Assembly: GCF_020509005.1 (NCBI RefSeq)
Contig: NC_063015.1
Location: forward strand, 4,712,001 to 4,776,000
Direction of reading: 5' to 3'
From: Fulvia fulva
Lineage: Eukaryota > Ascomycota > Dothideomycetes > Mycosphaerellales > Mycosphaerellaceae
DNA: 64,000 nucleotides
Below, piece after piece: positions 42,670 through 54,326 of the stretch (the stretch's first letter is position 1; the number at the start of each line of letters is the position of its first letter). The translations under genes and the position numbers were made by a program. Under the pieces are notes generated by a model. The model saw only the letters and a program-made list of their open reading frames with translations. It was not told the origin of the DNA and did no database searches.

Positions 42670-43657
42670 GCGCATGATGCCGGTAGTGTATCAGAACACC
42701 TAGAGACGACGAACAGTTGCTTTCTGCATAGATCCAGGCCTGTGGACCAAGTTGTTTGCCACTCGGACCACTGCAGAGACTGAGTCTCCTGGATCCCAAG
42801 CGTACCAGGCGGAATGACTTGGGGATTAAATAAAGATATAGCGGTTCGCGAGCGCCTCGCGTAGGTCGTTCTAGCCGCCGCATCGCTTTAGCACGCCGGC
42901 AGGTTCAAGCATCGATGTTCGACGCGCTCGGCGGCAGCAGAATTGGTCACAGCTCTTGAACCTAAAAAAGGCTCGGAACGATGCCGAAGTGGTTTGTTGG
43001 TAATGCCAAGAACGTCCCGTGTTTTCGGGCTTTGTCCGTGGGCGTGTCTGCACGATCTGTCCTCGGCGCTTCAGTCAACCATCAACAAACATTTGAGCCG
43101 TGACGCCAACAGATCGAACTTCCAGCATGGGCATCGTGACTGGACCCAGACGCCGGCGCGACCACACGACTGGCATCTCACTACATGGATGATCCAACCT
43201 TCGACAACAATATTTTGGTACCATCGCATGGACGATTGAGACGACAATCGCTCAGTGTCAGCCATACGGCAGTGTCACAAGCCCTGGGAGATGAAGAGTC
43301 GCTCCAAGCGTTACGGCGATCTGAAGTCGCACGCAGGCGCACTGAGAGCACAGAGGTGCTTCGCAGTCTCGAGCGCCCATACTGCGCATCCGGATGGGCC
43401 CAGCGACGCAAGCTCGAGTCGGCTTTGACGCAGGACTTCGTTCGGATGGAGATCAGTTGAACGAACGCGACGCTTAAGAGGTGTGAGCTTAGCAAGACGA
43501 GCCAGATGTGAGAGTCGCTCCGCTCAGTATAGCCATTTTCACCAGCACGCAGAAGCTTCAGCAGCACAGCAATGTGTTGTAGCCTCGAGAGCCGAGGAAA
43601 TTGAATTTGGCCTACCAACGCCGCGCTAATACCGCATCTCAATGTCGTAAACCTAGT
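42670..43657. other. Intergenic region
   Basis: About 990 bp downstream of the regulator and POL31 genes (both end here). It contains one possible small frame, listed separately at 43185-43460; otherwise nothing recognised. Confidence 0.4.
43185..43460 (+). CDS. Possible small protein, unsupported
   Basis: A 91-codon frame (MDDPTFDNNILVPSHG, then Arg/Ser/Glu-rich with TESTEVLRSLERP). The composition is protein-like, but there is no domain or targeting signal, and no neighbouring exon was found. It may be chance. Confidence 0.22.
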   Translation: MDDPTFDNNILVPSHGRLRRQSLSVSHTAVSQALGDEESLQALRRSEVARRRTESTEVLRSLERPYCASGWAQRRKLESALTQDFVRMEIS

Positions 43658-45178
43658 CTATGCTACCATTTCATCTCCGTCGTACACCTCAATGGTGACC
43701 AGTTCAGGAGTGAGGCTCTCAAGATCCATGACGATAACCTGTCCTGTCTTCCGAAAGCTTGGCACGGCCACTATTCGTACTGTCTCTCCATGTGGTCCCT
43801 CAATCTCACTAGTCTCAAACTTGGGCTGATTTCCAACAAAAAAGACGTGTGGAGACTCCTTCAGCACGAAGCGGTCGCCATCTTGGAAGGGAAAGCACGG
43901 CAGCGTGTCAGGAGCGGTAGGTGCAGTCAAGCGCCAGCGCAGCATGCTCTCCATCATTTCAAGCCTTTCCTCGCCATGCACGTACTTGTACACATCATCA
44001 AGTGTCTGTCCGCCTGCTCCAAGGAAGCGCCAGCCGTCGATATCGAACTCTACTGGGTTGGTGACAGAGTCGAACCAGTTGGGCTCATTTTCGGCGGAAG
44101 GTGCGATGTTCTCCATGTAAGCGCGAGAGTGAGGGAACATTGCTGCGTGGATTGGCTGCTGTGGAAGGGACGTTGAGGTCGGGTCCGTCGGGCCTGGCAA
44201 GAGCGTTATGGGTATTGATGGCAGGAGCGTTGCGAGGAAGGTGTCGAGGCGGTCTGTTGGTGCAGCATTGTAGGATGCGGCGTCGTAACCGTACTTCTTT
44301 TGTGCATTCTTCTTCGCTGATATTACGTCCTCTCTCGATGGTATAGGCTGTGCGTGGGCTAAGCTATTCCCGGCGATGATGAGCCGGGAAATGTTGGCTG
44401 CTCCTTCCTGATCTGTTAGTGATGCCGCTTCGCCAAGCATCCACTCCATCAGCAGATCCAGTGCGAGCGTGTCGCCCTCATCACCCGATATGCTGAGTCC
44501 TGATACTATTGCCACCTTCCCAGAAAGTGGTCGGTCCTTCTGCACTTTCTTGCCCTCCTTCACGACAGCACCGTCGTCTCTTTCCCATCTTGCTGGCTGT
44601 CTTGGCAAATCAGGCACTCGCAGGTCGAGCACCTCAAAGTCTCCGTCACTGTTCTCTGTGCCCATGACAGCAATGATGGCACCCGTAACAAGCAGGCATC
44701 CTTGCAACGATGCTCCCGTGAGCTTTAGCCTACCACTCTCATCTTCCAGCATGAAACTCTCTTGTCCGTTCACAGTTGCGTACTTGTCCCGATTCGGCGG
44801 TGCAGATATCCAGTGCTCTTTCCCGATATCATCCAGCACATTGGGCTTCAGTGGTAGCTCCATGTAGCAGGTGCCTGCGACCCACACCAGCTCTCCCTGC
44901 CTCACATCGAGTACTCGATCGACCTTTTTGCATATTTCTCCAGCTATTTCGACACCGTTGAAGGCTTCCGCTGCGATCCGTTCGACAGCGGGCTTGAGCT
45001 GTGCGAGGCGTGCAAAGTACATGTCGGCATATTGCTGTTGGTAGTGTTTCTGTGCTGCGGGGAGGCTGTAGGTGTATAGCGGGTTGTAGATGCATTGTGT
45101 ACGCTCGAGTGTTTGGTGGTCCTCTGACGGCGCCTCGAGCAGCGGATTGTCTTCATCCATGGCCGTATCCGTAGCCAT
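43658..45178 (-). CDS. POL31: DNA polymerase delta small (B) subunit, Pol31/Cdc1-like
   Basis: 506 codons from the ATG at 45178. The B-subunit holds the catalytic subunit and Pol32 together and is shared with Pol zeta. Visible parts are the N-terminal YNPLYTYSLPAAQKHYQQQYADMYFARL, the OB-fold section (MELPLKPNVLDDI, FMLEDESGRLKLTG) and the inactive calcineurin-like phosphoesterase domain (KVAIVSGLSISG, LIIAGNS, ITLLPGPTDPT). The family stretch WFDSVTNPVEFDIDG-W-RFLGAGGQT and a C-terminal VYDGDEM follow. Upstream in-frame codons are Arg-rich and probably untranslated. No intron. Confidence 0.92.
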   Translation of the reverse strand: MATDTAMDEDNPLLEAPSEDHQTLERTQCIYNPLYTYSLPAAQKHYQQQYADMYFARLAQLKPAVERIAAEAFNGVEIAGEICKKVDRVLDVRQGELVWVAGTCYMELPLKPNVLDDIGKEHWISAPPNRDKYATVNGQESFMLEDESGRLKLTGASLQGCLLVTGAIIAVMGTENSDGDFEVLDLRVPDLPRQPARWERDDGAVVKEGKKVQKDRPLSGKVAIVSGLSISGDEGDTLALDLLMEWMLGEAASLTDQEGAANISRLIIAGNSLAHAQPIPSREDVISAKKNAQKKYGYDAASYNAAPTDRLDTFLATLLPSIPITLLPGPTDPTSTSLPQQPIHAAMFPHSRAYMENIAPSAENEPNWFDSVTNPVEFDIDGWRFLGAGGQTLDDVYKYVHGEERLEMMESMLRWRLTAPTAPDTLPCFPFQDGDRFVLKESPHVFFVGNQPKFETSEIEGPHGETVRIVAVPSFRKTGQVIVMDLESLTPELVTIEVYDGDEMVA

Positions 45179-45627
45179 CGTGTATGTGAATGGTGTCTGG
45201 GTGCGTGGAAGCAAGAACGCGTCTCGAAGCTGGGTGACGCGACGTTCCAGGTTCAATTTGACGCGGGATTTGGCTCGCTTTCGGTTTCGCACCCGAGGAA
45301 AACACTCTTTCACTTCTCCTTTTCTCACTCACTCCTCTTCATGTTCCCTCCCTGCTGTGCATCGTCACTCCCCTATGGCATACAAACATGGTGCATGTAT
45401 AGTGCGCTCCGTTGCTCCCGACTGAGCCGACACCTCGGAGCTACCAATATCCCAGCCTGACCCAGCAGTGCGGCCATCGCGCCGGCGCTGGTAAGCAGTA
45501 ATGACTGACCACACTACTCACACGGCCGCTATCATCTTCCTCTGTCCTACAGGGTCGCGCGACCATCTCTCGTTCCACAATTCTCGCCCAATATCTCCGC
45601 AGGCAGCGTGCGCCCTATCGCAACAGA
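45179..45627. promoter_or_regulatory. Divergent promoter region
   Basis: 449 bp between the POL31 start and the F-box-like gene start at 45628. No frame of interest. Confidence 0.4.
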
Positions 45628-46422
45628 ATGGATAAACCACCTTTGCGTAGACTCCCACAAGAACTTCGAGATTACATCTACGCATACGTCCTGATCATTC
45701 CAGGTGGTGTGCGCGTCGACCTAGCCGAGCTGGGCGCTCAATCATATGCGAAAGGCGCTATGTAACTAAGGCTTACAGATCTAAATGCACCATGCTTGGT
45801 CAAAGGAGAGGCTGCAGAACACAAGCATTTACTTGCGCTGACGCGGACTTGCAAAGAGATACGCGCTCAGATTGGCGGCACGTTCTACAAGAACAATCGG
45901 TTTGTTCTTAAGGGACCAGCTTCTATTAATGGGTACTACAACAAGCTGTTCTGCCACGGTATAATCGAATGGATCGCTTTGCTTGGGCCTCACAACGACA
46001 CGTTTCTCAGAAAAATTACGGTAGATCTCGGAGACTGGCATGATGCGTACGATCCAGGCTTTCTCATCCGGTCTCTTATGTGGACTCGGTACTTTGTGAT
46101 AGAGTTCACAAAAGTCCGACCTAAATTGTTGGTAGGGTTGGTGCCTCAAACCACGATTCTCGAAACGTGGCAGGGCAAGTCCTTCCTGGACTTCGGTAAC
46201 TACGACCTTGCGGAGCTCCGAACTGTGGCCAAAGCCAGGATCAATGGGTACATGAAAGAAGTGCAGAGTCATGCCGATGCGGAAAGCGATCGATGCCAAG
46301 ATTGCCTCGAAGACCTCCAACACATGCAGCGACTAATCAATGAGGTCTTCGACAGTCTCGAACAGAATCCGAAGTGGAATATATTCGAAAGACTAGACAG
46401 GCTGTTCCCGTTGCGCTACTAA
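45628..46422 (+). CDS. F-box-like (RLPQELRDYIY) protein
   Basis: Starts MDKPPLRRLPQELRDYIYAYVLIIP, the family motif. A 75-bp intron at 45704-45778 (GTGGTG donor, AACTAAG branch, TACAG acceptor) joins in frame to DLNAPCLVKGEAAEHKH; without it, a TAA at 45763-45765 stops the frame. The second exon contains LLALTRTCKEIRAQIGGTFYKNNRF, LRKITVDLGDW and a C-terminal helical part ending FERLDRLFPLRY. Family members are common in Dothideomycetes and functionally unknown. A decayed tandem copy follows at 46561. Confidence 0.7.
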
Positions 46423-46560
46423 TTGAGGCGAAAGAGCTGACAAAATTTCTCAGAAGACTGTTGATCCATCTCTTGAGTGCGCTGAAAGACTCACCTTTCA
46501 ACGCGCACTTTGCCTCGAGCCTGACAGCTGGAGCATCTGCACATAGAACACTCTGAGACC

Positions 46561-47328
46561 ATGAACTCCTCGTACCTTCTCGCGCTGCCCAAAGACCTTC
46601 GAGATGAGATCTACGGATAACGTGCTCATTGTTCCTGAAGGCCTCGAGCTCACGCTCTGTCCATTAGTCTGAGATGTCCACACCTGGATGGCGACAGGCA
46701 GGACGGCGCCTTCCCTTTTGGAGACCTCATACTTCCGTTGAAGAGTTCTCCTCGCCTTGAGCCTCGCATGCAAGCAACTCCGTAGCGAAACCCTCAAACT
46801 CTTCTGCCAACAAAATCGATTCCTTCTGATCGACCACGGCGCCGATCATCAACGCTCCGACGGTCTCGCTTGCTCGGGCTTCGAATACCGGATACGTTTC
46901 CTTGAACCACAGGCTCAACATCTGAGACATATCGCCATCGATCTACAAAATTGGAACGGTGATGATCTTCTCGAGCCACGCAACCTGGTCGATACCCTCA
47001 AGCAAATCAGAACCGTCCTCCAGCCCTTGAACAACATCAAGCTAGAACTGTTGCTTAGCTTGGTCCCGAGACGTCCCTGTTCACGACGAGTGGTATGGTC
47101 ATTCGGTCTTGGATTTTGCTAAGCACAGTGCTGCGGAGCTGAGGACCGTGGCGGAGCATTGGGTGGGGAGTATGGAAGAGGATTATAAGAGAGATTTAAA
47201 AGAAGTATGATGAGAAGTATGATGAGTGCATGGAGGATTCAGAGTGCTTGGGAAATGCGTTTGAGTGTATCTTTGATTTGCTCGAGACTGATCCCGAGTG
47301 GACCTGTACGGCTGACATGGGAAGTTGA
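46561..47328 (+). pseudogene. Decayed tandem copy of the F-box-like gene at 45628
   Basis: Segments match the upstream gene in order but in changing frames: MNSSYLLALPKDLRDEIYG, then TAA at 46618-46620; VLIVPEGLELTL in another frame; LALSLACKQLRSETLKLFCQQNRFLL with RHIAIDLQNWNGDD; then VLDFAKHSAAELRTVAEHWV in a shifted frame. The tail AFECIFDLLETDPEW is shifted again. At least three frame changes and two stops cannot be explained by introns. Near 47204-47229 a duplicated AAGTATGATGAG unit sits at one break point. Confidence 0.75.
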
Positions 47329-47588
47329 GCCAACGCCTGACCTGCGCGGTGCTCACCCGAAGCGACAGTGACTGCCTCGATGTTCTGGGTTTCTACTTCT
47401 ATGTGAGTCGGTACGAGACCCATGTGTGAGGTGTATTGGATGTACGTACCTCGTCCGCTTTCGTACCCTTCGCCGCTTTCACAGTCCACTCGTCCCATGG
47501 ATGCAGCTCGAGTCTGCCGTTTTGAGGGAAGCACCAGCTGTCGACGCTTTGCTCGCTGTATACCTGCCCACGGGGAATCGCCATGGAA

Positions 47589-49044
47589 TCAGCACCATCC
47601 CCGGACCTTGGCATCATCGGCCGAAGTGACCGTAAGTTCGTGGTCTTCCTTATCCTTCATCTTGATCTATCACAATGGTCAGCCTCCCGGTAATATTGGG
47701 GTACGTCCCGATATACGTACGGTATCGAGTCTCTTCCAGTCTGCCGATCTCGCAATGAACTTTCCTCGATGGTACATGCTCATATTCTGCCTGCGGTGCA
47801 GAATGCGTCCGACGCAGTCTCGTAACTCTTTGATCGTAGTGAGCTTGCAGAAAGCACCGCCTACTTGCTCTGTGGAGATGGCGTTGGTGACGACGAGGTA
47901 GCGCCACTCGACTGGCTTCTCCTCATGAATGTGTCTGCAAAGGTAGCGACAGTTCTTGCCCTTTACCAGGTCCCAGGGGTATGAGATCTGCTCCAGTGGT
48001 GGGAGCGGTTCGGTGGCTGCTTCGGGCATCGGCGCATGCTGTTCTGCTTGAGCTAGCTTACTCACACCGAAAAAATCATCGATGCGACGCTGATCCGACT
48101 CTTCCAGCTTCGACCTCTTCACCGAAGCGCTATCCAACGCAGGCTCCCGCACCTTGCGCTTACGAATGACAGGTCCACTACTCTCTCCCATGTCAGAAGG
48201 CAATGCAGCAGCCCTTGCTTTCTCCCCTGCATGGCGAACAATTTCCTTCGTCTTCGCTATGTCGTTCAAATTGTCAGAGGCTCTGAGCAGATCTTCTTTC
48301 AGTCCGTCCATCTTCCCGCGGAACGCTGTCGGATCGAAGTTTGGATCCCGGCGCTTCTCCAATTTGGTCTTGCCTACCATCTGTCGGACGTTTCTGAGGC
48401 CTTCGTCGCAGGGGACGGTTTCTTTGGCTTGGCGTCGCTCGGAGGCGCAGGATCTGGGTTGGAAAGGTGTTCTGGCTGTTGTTTTTGGTCCTGGAACATT
48501 GCTTGTGGTAGTGGTGTTGCGTTGATCCAGCAGTGTCTGTGTAGAGATCAACAACATATGGAGTCATCCTCTCTGAATCCCGCAAAAGAATCTCTTCGTT
48601 ACCATCGCCATCCTCCTCGTCCCCATCAATCACAAAAGTTTCCCTCTCTCCTACCTCCTTGGCCCCTAGAGCCCTCGACCTCCTCGCAGCCCCGTCATCC
48701 AGCTCCCCAAAAGGCGGCAGTACATACTCCGTATCCTTGAACGCCTTGAAGACAGCAGTCCTGATCCGTCTTGCGAGCTGCTCCATCTCTGTCCTACCGA
48801 CCTCGTTCCTGGTGATATTGACGAAAGTCAACATCGGAAGTGGCACTTTGATCTTGCCTGGTCCCGTAGATTCATGGTAAGTCGAATCCTTGACGGCCTG
48901 AAAGACGCGGGTGGCCAATGCTCTGCCAACCTTCACCATAGTCGGGGTGTCTGGACCAAGACGCGTGGGGCTTTCGCTGATGGTGAAGAGGTCTCTGCGG
49001 GTTATAGGTATGTTGATGCCGACGGTGGATGAGGGACCTGGCAT
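47589..49044 (-). CDS. Charged protein of unknown function, multi-exon
   Basis: The N-terminal exon from the ATG at 49044 encodes GINIPITRRDLFTISESPTRLG, LPMLTFVNITRNEVGR and RIRTAVFKAFKDTEYVLPPFGELDDG, ending near 48600 in an acidic run. A second coding block (about 48470-47722) holds LRNVRQMVGKTKLEKRRDPNFDP, a Lys/Arg-rich KRKVREPALDSASVKRSKLEES and DDFFGVSKLAQ. WDLVKGKNCRYLCRHIHEEKPVEWRYLVV and an HRGKFIARSADWKRLDT end follow. A 55-bp intron (47666-47720) leads to the last exon ending at 47589. The junction between the two large blocks (48470-48600) is not resolved. It could be two genes. No family is recognised; the basic stretch could be nuclear-targeting. Confidence 0.55.
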
Positions 49045-49111
49045 GGTGGCTGTGTGGTCTCGCCTGGAGTTGTGTATATGATATGTAGTGCGCGGTGAGT
49101 GGTGTGGTGCG

Positions 49112-49146
49112 ATGTTGGTCTATGTGTATGTGTATGTGTATGTGTG
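49112..49146. repeat. Short (TGTGTA)n microsatellite
   Basis: About four to five copies of a TATGTG/TGTGTA hexamer lie in the upstream region of the minus-strand gene starting at 49044. Confidence 0.75.
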
Positions 49147-49385
49147 GTCAAGTCGACAGTCTTTGGCAAGGCCGGGGAAATACTTATATCGCTCTGAGAG
49201 CCTTGCAAATTGTGATGCTGCAATGTCTGCAGCTGTATGAAAGTGAGGTTGGATGGTGAGCTGCATTGGAGCACATGATAGCTCTCGGCCTGGTCAAGCC
49301 TGTACAGCTCAGTGTACGTACAATGAGCTGTACATTTCCTCTCATCTTACACTCATGTACAGTCCTTAGTACCCTTCGAGCCAGC

Positions 49386-51263
49386 TCAGAAATTACTCGT
49401 CAGCGGCGGGAACAGCACATCATCCTTGCCATTGCCCACCGGCATCAACGGCGTACCATACGTCTCATCCTTGCCGATGACCGCCCAATCGAAACTCCTC
49501 CTAGCCTCCGCCACACCCAACATATCGAGCTGCTTCTTCGCAGCAGTCGGCATGAAAGGTTGCAGCAGAATGCCGGTAAGTCGCAGCGTCTCAGCGGCGA
49601 AGAAGATGCAGCGCTCGATATCCCCTTCCATCATCTCAACGGACAGACCACCTTGTACGCCTCTCTCGTCGTCGAGTTGTCGAAGTTCCGCTCCAGTAGT
49701 GTCGGCCATAGCAGAGCGGATCCGACTGACGACCAACCAGGGCTCCAGACGTTGAAGTTCTGCATTCGCTTCACTGACTGCGCTCATGATCGTTCGTAGA
49801 GCTTTGTTGGGGTAAAGGTCAAGCATCGTGTTGTCTACGTGCGTAGGCATGACACGAATGCTGTCATATTGTCCTCGGAAGTGATTGTCGCTTTCGTCCA
49901 TGATAGGAGGCCTTTTGTCATCAGGTCCATGAGCATAATTCTCCACGGCTTTCCTCACGTCCCACCCCTTGCCCCGCGTTACCCGCGTAAGCAGATTTCC
50001 CAAACCGCCCTGCAGACCCTTCCGATACCTCTCGATGATAAAGCTGTTGTCATAATCCGCATCATCCGCAATCCCACCTTGGAGGATAAGATACCACCTC
50101 ATCGCATCAATGCCAAAACGCTCCAACGCAAAGAAGGGGTTGACCACATTCCCTGTACTCTTCGCCATCTTTTGCTTTCCCAGTGTCCAGTGCGCATGTG
50201 TCAGGACCTGTCGATGCACCGGCAGATCCAGCGCCATCAGGAACGCAGGCCAATAAATGCAGTGGAATCTCACAATATCCTTTCCGACAACCTGAACATC
50301 TGGCGGAAAGCCTCCCTTGCCCTCTTGCCCAGGTGTGAAAGGATACCCGACTGCAGTGGCATAATTCAGCAAAGCATCGAGCCAGACATAGATTGTCTGA
50401 CTCTCGTCTCCTGGCACCCTGACACCCCAGCTCAACCGCTCCGTCGGCCTGCTGATTGACAAGTCTTCCAACTCCGTTTCTACCTGTTGTTGCACCTCCC
50501 GCATCCTGGAAGCTGGGACAATGTACTTTTCATTCTCCTCGTAAAATTGCAACAGCTTTTCCCGAAAGGACGAGAGCTTGAACATGTAATTCCTCTCACT
50601 AGTCCACTCCACCTCTTTCCCCGTCTCAATACTCGCCATGATTTTCCTCCCCGTAGCGGGCTCCACAATCATCTGGACCTGACTTCCAGGATAGAATGTC
50701 TCATCGCTCACGCTATACCATCCCTCATGCTTTCCCTCATATATCAGACCCTTCGACTGTAGCACCTCCCAAGCATATTGCACGCCGTCTTTGTGTTTCT
50801 GATCCGTAGTCCTGATGAACACATCATGACTGATGTCGATACTCGTCGCAAGCTCCTTGAAGGTATCGGCACCTTTATCGCAGAACTCCTTGGGGTCCAC
50901 ACCCGCTTTCGCGGCCGCGCGCTGGATCTTGAGGCCGTGCTCGTCGGTGCCTGTCAGGAGGATTGCGGGACGTCCTTTGAGTTGTGACCAGCGTTTTAGA
51001 ACATCGGCGAGGATCATGGTGTACATGTGGCCGACGTGGGGCGCGGCGTTGACGTAGAAGATGGGGGTCGTGACATAGTATGGGTTCGTGGTGTCTTCAT
51101 GGCGGGAGATGGTGGACGAGAAGAGTCGATATTGTTGTGAGGGTGGAAGGGACGTTCGACGTGATTGACAGATCCATTGTGGGCGCCAGCGACGTGTTAT
51201 GAGGGACTGGAGGGGTGTGAGGGAACTCCGGATGGGGGAGGTGGGAGGTGGCATCGTTGACAT
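49386..51263 (-). CDS. MSM1: Mitochondrial methionyl-tRNA synthetase
   Basis: 625 codons, one exon. An Arg/Ser-rich presequence (about residues 1-55) precedes the class I core: YVTTPIFYVNAAPHVGHMY (HIGH motif as HVGH), TGTDEHGLKI, the WYSVSDETFYP region, WVWLDALLNYATAVG-type motif (YVWLDALLNYA), and GKQKMAKSTGNVV (KMSKS as KMAKS). The anticodon-binding helical part follows with RLTGILLQPFMPTAAKKQLD. There is no zinc-binding Cys set in the connective peptide, as in mitochondrial/bacterial-type enzymes. It charges mitochondrial tRNA-Met. Confidence 0.94.
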   Translation of the reverse strand: MSTMPPPTSPIRSSLTPLQSLITRRWRPQWICQSRRTSLPPSQQYRLFSSTISRHEDTTNPYYVTTPIFYVNAAPHVGHMYTMILADVLKRWSQLKGRPAILLTGTDEHGLKIQRAAAKAGVDPKEFCDKGADTFKELATSIDISHDVFIRTTDQKHKDGVQYAWEVLQSKGLIYEGKHEGWYSVSDETFYPGSQVQMIVEPATGRKIMASIETGKEVEWTSERNYMFKLSSFREKLLQFYEENEKYIVPASRMREVQQQVETELEDLSISRPTERLSWGVRVPGDESQTIYVWLDALLNYATAVGYPFTPGQEGKGGFPPDVQVVGKDIVRFHCIYWPAFLMALDLPVHRQVLTHAHWTLGKQKMAKSTGNVVNPFFALERFGIDAMRWYLILQGGIADDADYDNSFIIERYRKGLQGGLGNLLTRVTRGKGWDVRKAVENYAHGPDDKRPPIMDESDNHFRGQYDSIRVMPTHVDNTMLDLYPNKALRTIMSAVSEANAELQRLEPWLVVSRIRSAMADTTGAELRQLDDERGVQGGLSVEMMEGDIERCIFFAAETLRLTGILLQPFMPTAAKKQLDMLGVAEARRSFDWAVIGKDETYGTPLMPVGNGKDDVLFPPLTSNF

Positions 51264-51453
51264 GGATGGAATTTATGCGAGAGCTTGAGAGGTGAAGCTC
51301 AAATGCGTGCTCAGACCCCGCGTGACTTCTTATCGCGGACTAGGTTCTAGCATTTGATGTGGTATGAGGGCCTCGGCTGTGGCTTTAGAGAGAGAGAGGT
51401 ATAATCATGTGGAAGACTGCATGCTGGAGTATCATATTGTTTCGTCCGTAACC

Positions 51454-52071
51454 ATGTTGGCTGCAATCATGACCGCAAGTCTCCCGGACGAACTATGGCT
51501 TCAAATCCTGCACTATCTCGAACCGCAAGATGTCTGGCTCAACACCCATAAAGTCAGCAGGCAACTCGAGTCATGCAGCGAAGACATCATCAAGAACAAT
51601 TTGATTCGTCACTTCACAATCTCTCTCAGCTTCACTCTGGGGACTAGTACGCGAGCGCGATGGTACGACATCCGAGGAAGTACAACACTGCGCTTTACCA
51701 GGGTGTCGCAACATAATCCTCAGTATGCCGTGAGTCCTGTACTTCAGTGAGCGTACTGGGCCACAGCTGATAAGACGGTGCTATAGCTTTTTGACAACAT
51801 CGCGATGTACCCAGAAACTTGCCATCAACGAACCTGGGAGAAGTGGAGCCAAATTTGTACGGCGGGGGTTGGGGATGATGTGCTGTGCCGAGTGCAGCTC
51901 TGTCGTAACTCTTCTGATGAGGCCGCAACTACTGGAGGTGATATCAGGGCTGCGAAGCTGCAGAATCTGATTATTAGTGAGGAACATGGCGCTTGGTGTG
52001 ATTGGAGAGAGTTGATGGATGCATATCTCGCTCATGCGGCAAGGGTTGCCAGGAATCCAGCACGGACGTAG
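51454..52071 (+). CDS. Small F-box protein
   Basis: Exons 51454-51729 and 51787-52071 with a 57-bp intron (GTGAGT...CTATAG), about 186 residues; a start at 51469 is equally possible. The F-box reads SLPDELWLQILHYLEPQDVWLNTHKVSRQLESCSEDI. The rest holds RARWYDIRGSTTLRFTRVS and a C-terminal helical part (LMDAYLAHAARVAR). It shares about 190 bp of upstream sequence with the divergent MSM1 gene. Target unknown. Confidence 0.75.
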
Positions 52072-52191
52072 CTGGAAGCTGCAGTGAACGTGTCGTACAA
52101 TCTTGATATTCTGAAGCAGCGTAGAGTACAATGTCCGCTTTCCGAGGGCTCATCTATCATCTAGTAAGCAATACAGAACATACTGCCAACT

Positions 52192-53551
<1,360 letters not shown>

Positions 53552-54326
53552 GTCGTGAATGTACCTTGAAAAATATTGCAGGATTCAGGAACAGACTTTG
53601 AAGTCCAGTGCCTTTCATGTTGACGCCAGCAGGAGTCACTCAGAATTCTTGACACCGCCGCCCGCGACGTTGGCAGCCCGGATATGGTATAGCGTCGACG
53701 GAGCTCGGCTAGATCCGCGACAGTCAAACTCAATTCGACTGCGCCTTCCTTACCAACGACCAAACCCACAATTTGTTGTCCCTCGTTCTTATTGTGCTCT
53801 CGTCGGGCGGGCGGTTCTCGTTGTCCGTGCTGGTAGAGCCGCGAGGTCATATTCGATGATGGAGTGGCCGGCAGCTCCTGCCTACAGGCGCGTTGCAACG
53901 ACGACAAGAGAAAGTGCGCAATGCTTTTCAATCTTGATCGACAACACGAGGGCAGGTGACAAGGTTGATTCCCGCCGAGCGCTTTCATTTACTGATGAAG
54001 CGTAGGTCGTTGGTTCAATACGCTGGCATGTAGCCGAGTAGCGAAGTGCGATTGCTATAGTCGAGGGTATAGCGCGTCGACGTGTGTTAGATCTACGGAT
54101 GTATGTTACTTGAACAGCTCTCTGGGAGTGAATTCAACAAATATAGCGGCGGCAACATACTTTGTCACCAGGGCTTGGTGACCGTACTTAGTGGCAGTAC
54201 TCAGTGACAGTACTTAGTGACAGTACTTAGTGATTCGTGAAGGGCTCTGCCGCTAAGGACAACCACCAACCCGTGCGTACGATACCTCAGCATCGCCGAA
54301 GTGTCTGCAAGCCGCACCACAGTAGT
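53552..54326. other. Intergenic region with short tandem repeat
   Basis: About 775 bp between the LYS1 start and the end of the giant secreted gene. It must contain the LYS1 promoter. A minus-strand frame overlapping the LYS1 start (to 53988) has no domain. The 13-bp repeat is listed separately. Confidence 0.45.
54182..54233. repeat. 13-bp tandem repeat, unit close to CAGTACTTAGTGA
   Basis: Four adjacent copies, the last two identical and the first two with one or two changes. The repeat lies between the ends of two genes. The unit includes the palindrome AGTACT. Confidence 0.85.

Noticed and set aside
39358..45178. Secondary-metabolite gene cluster
   Set aside because: The SDR and Zn2Cys6 regulator fit such a cluster, but no synthase, transporter, P450 or methyltransferase is nearby; flanks are housekeeping.
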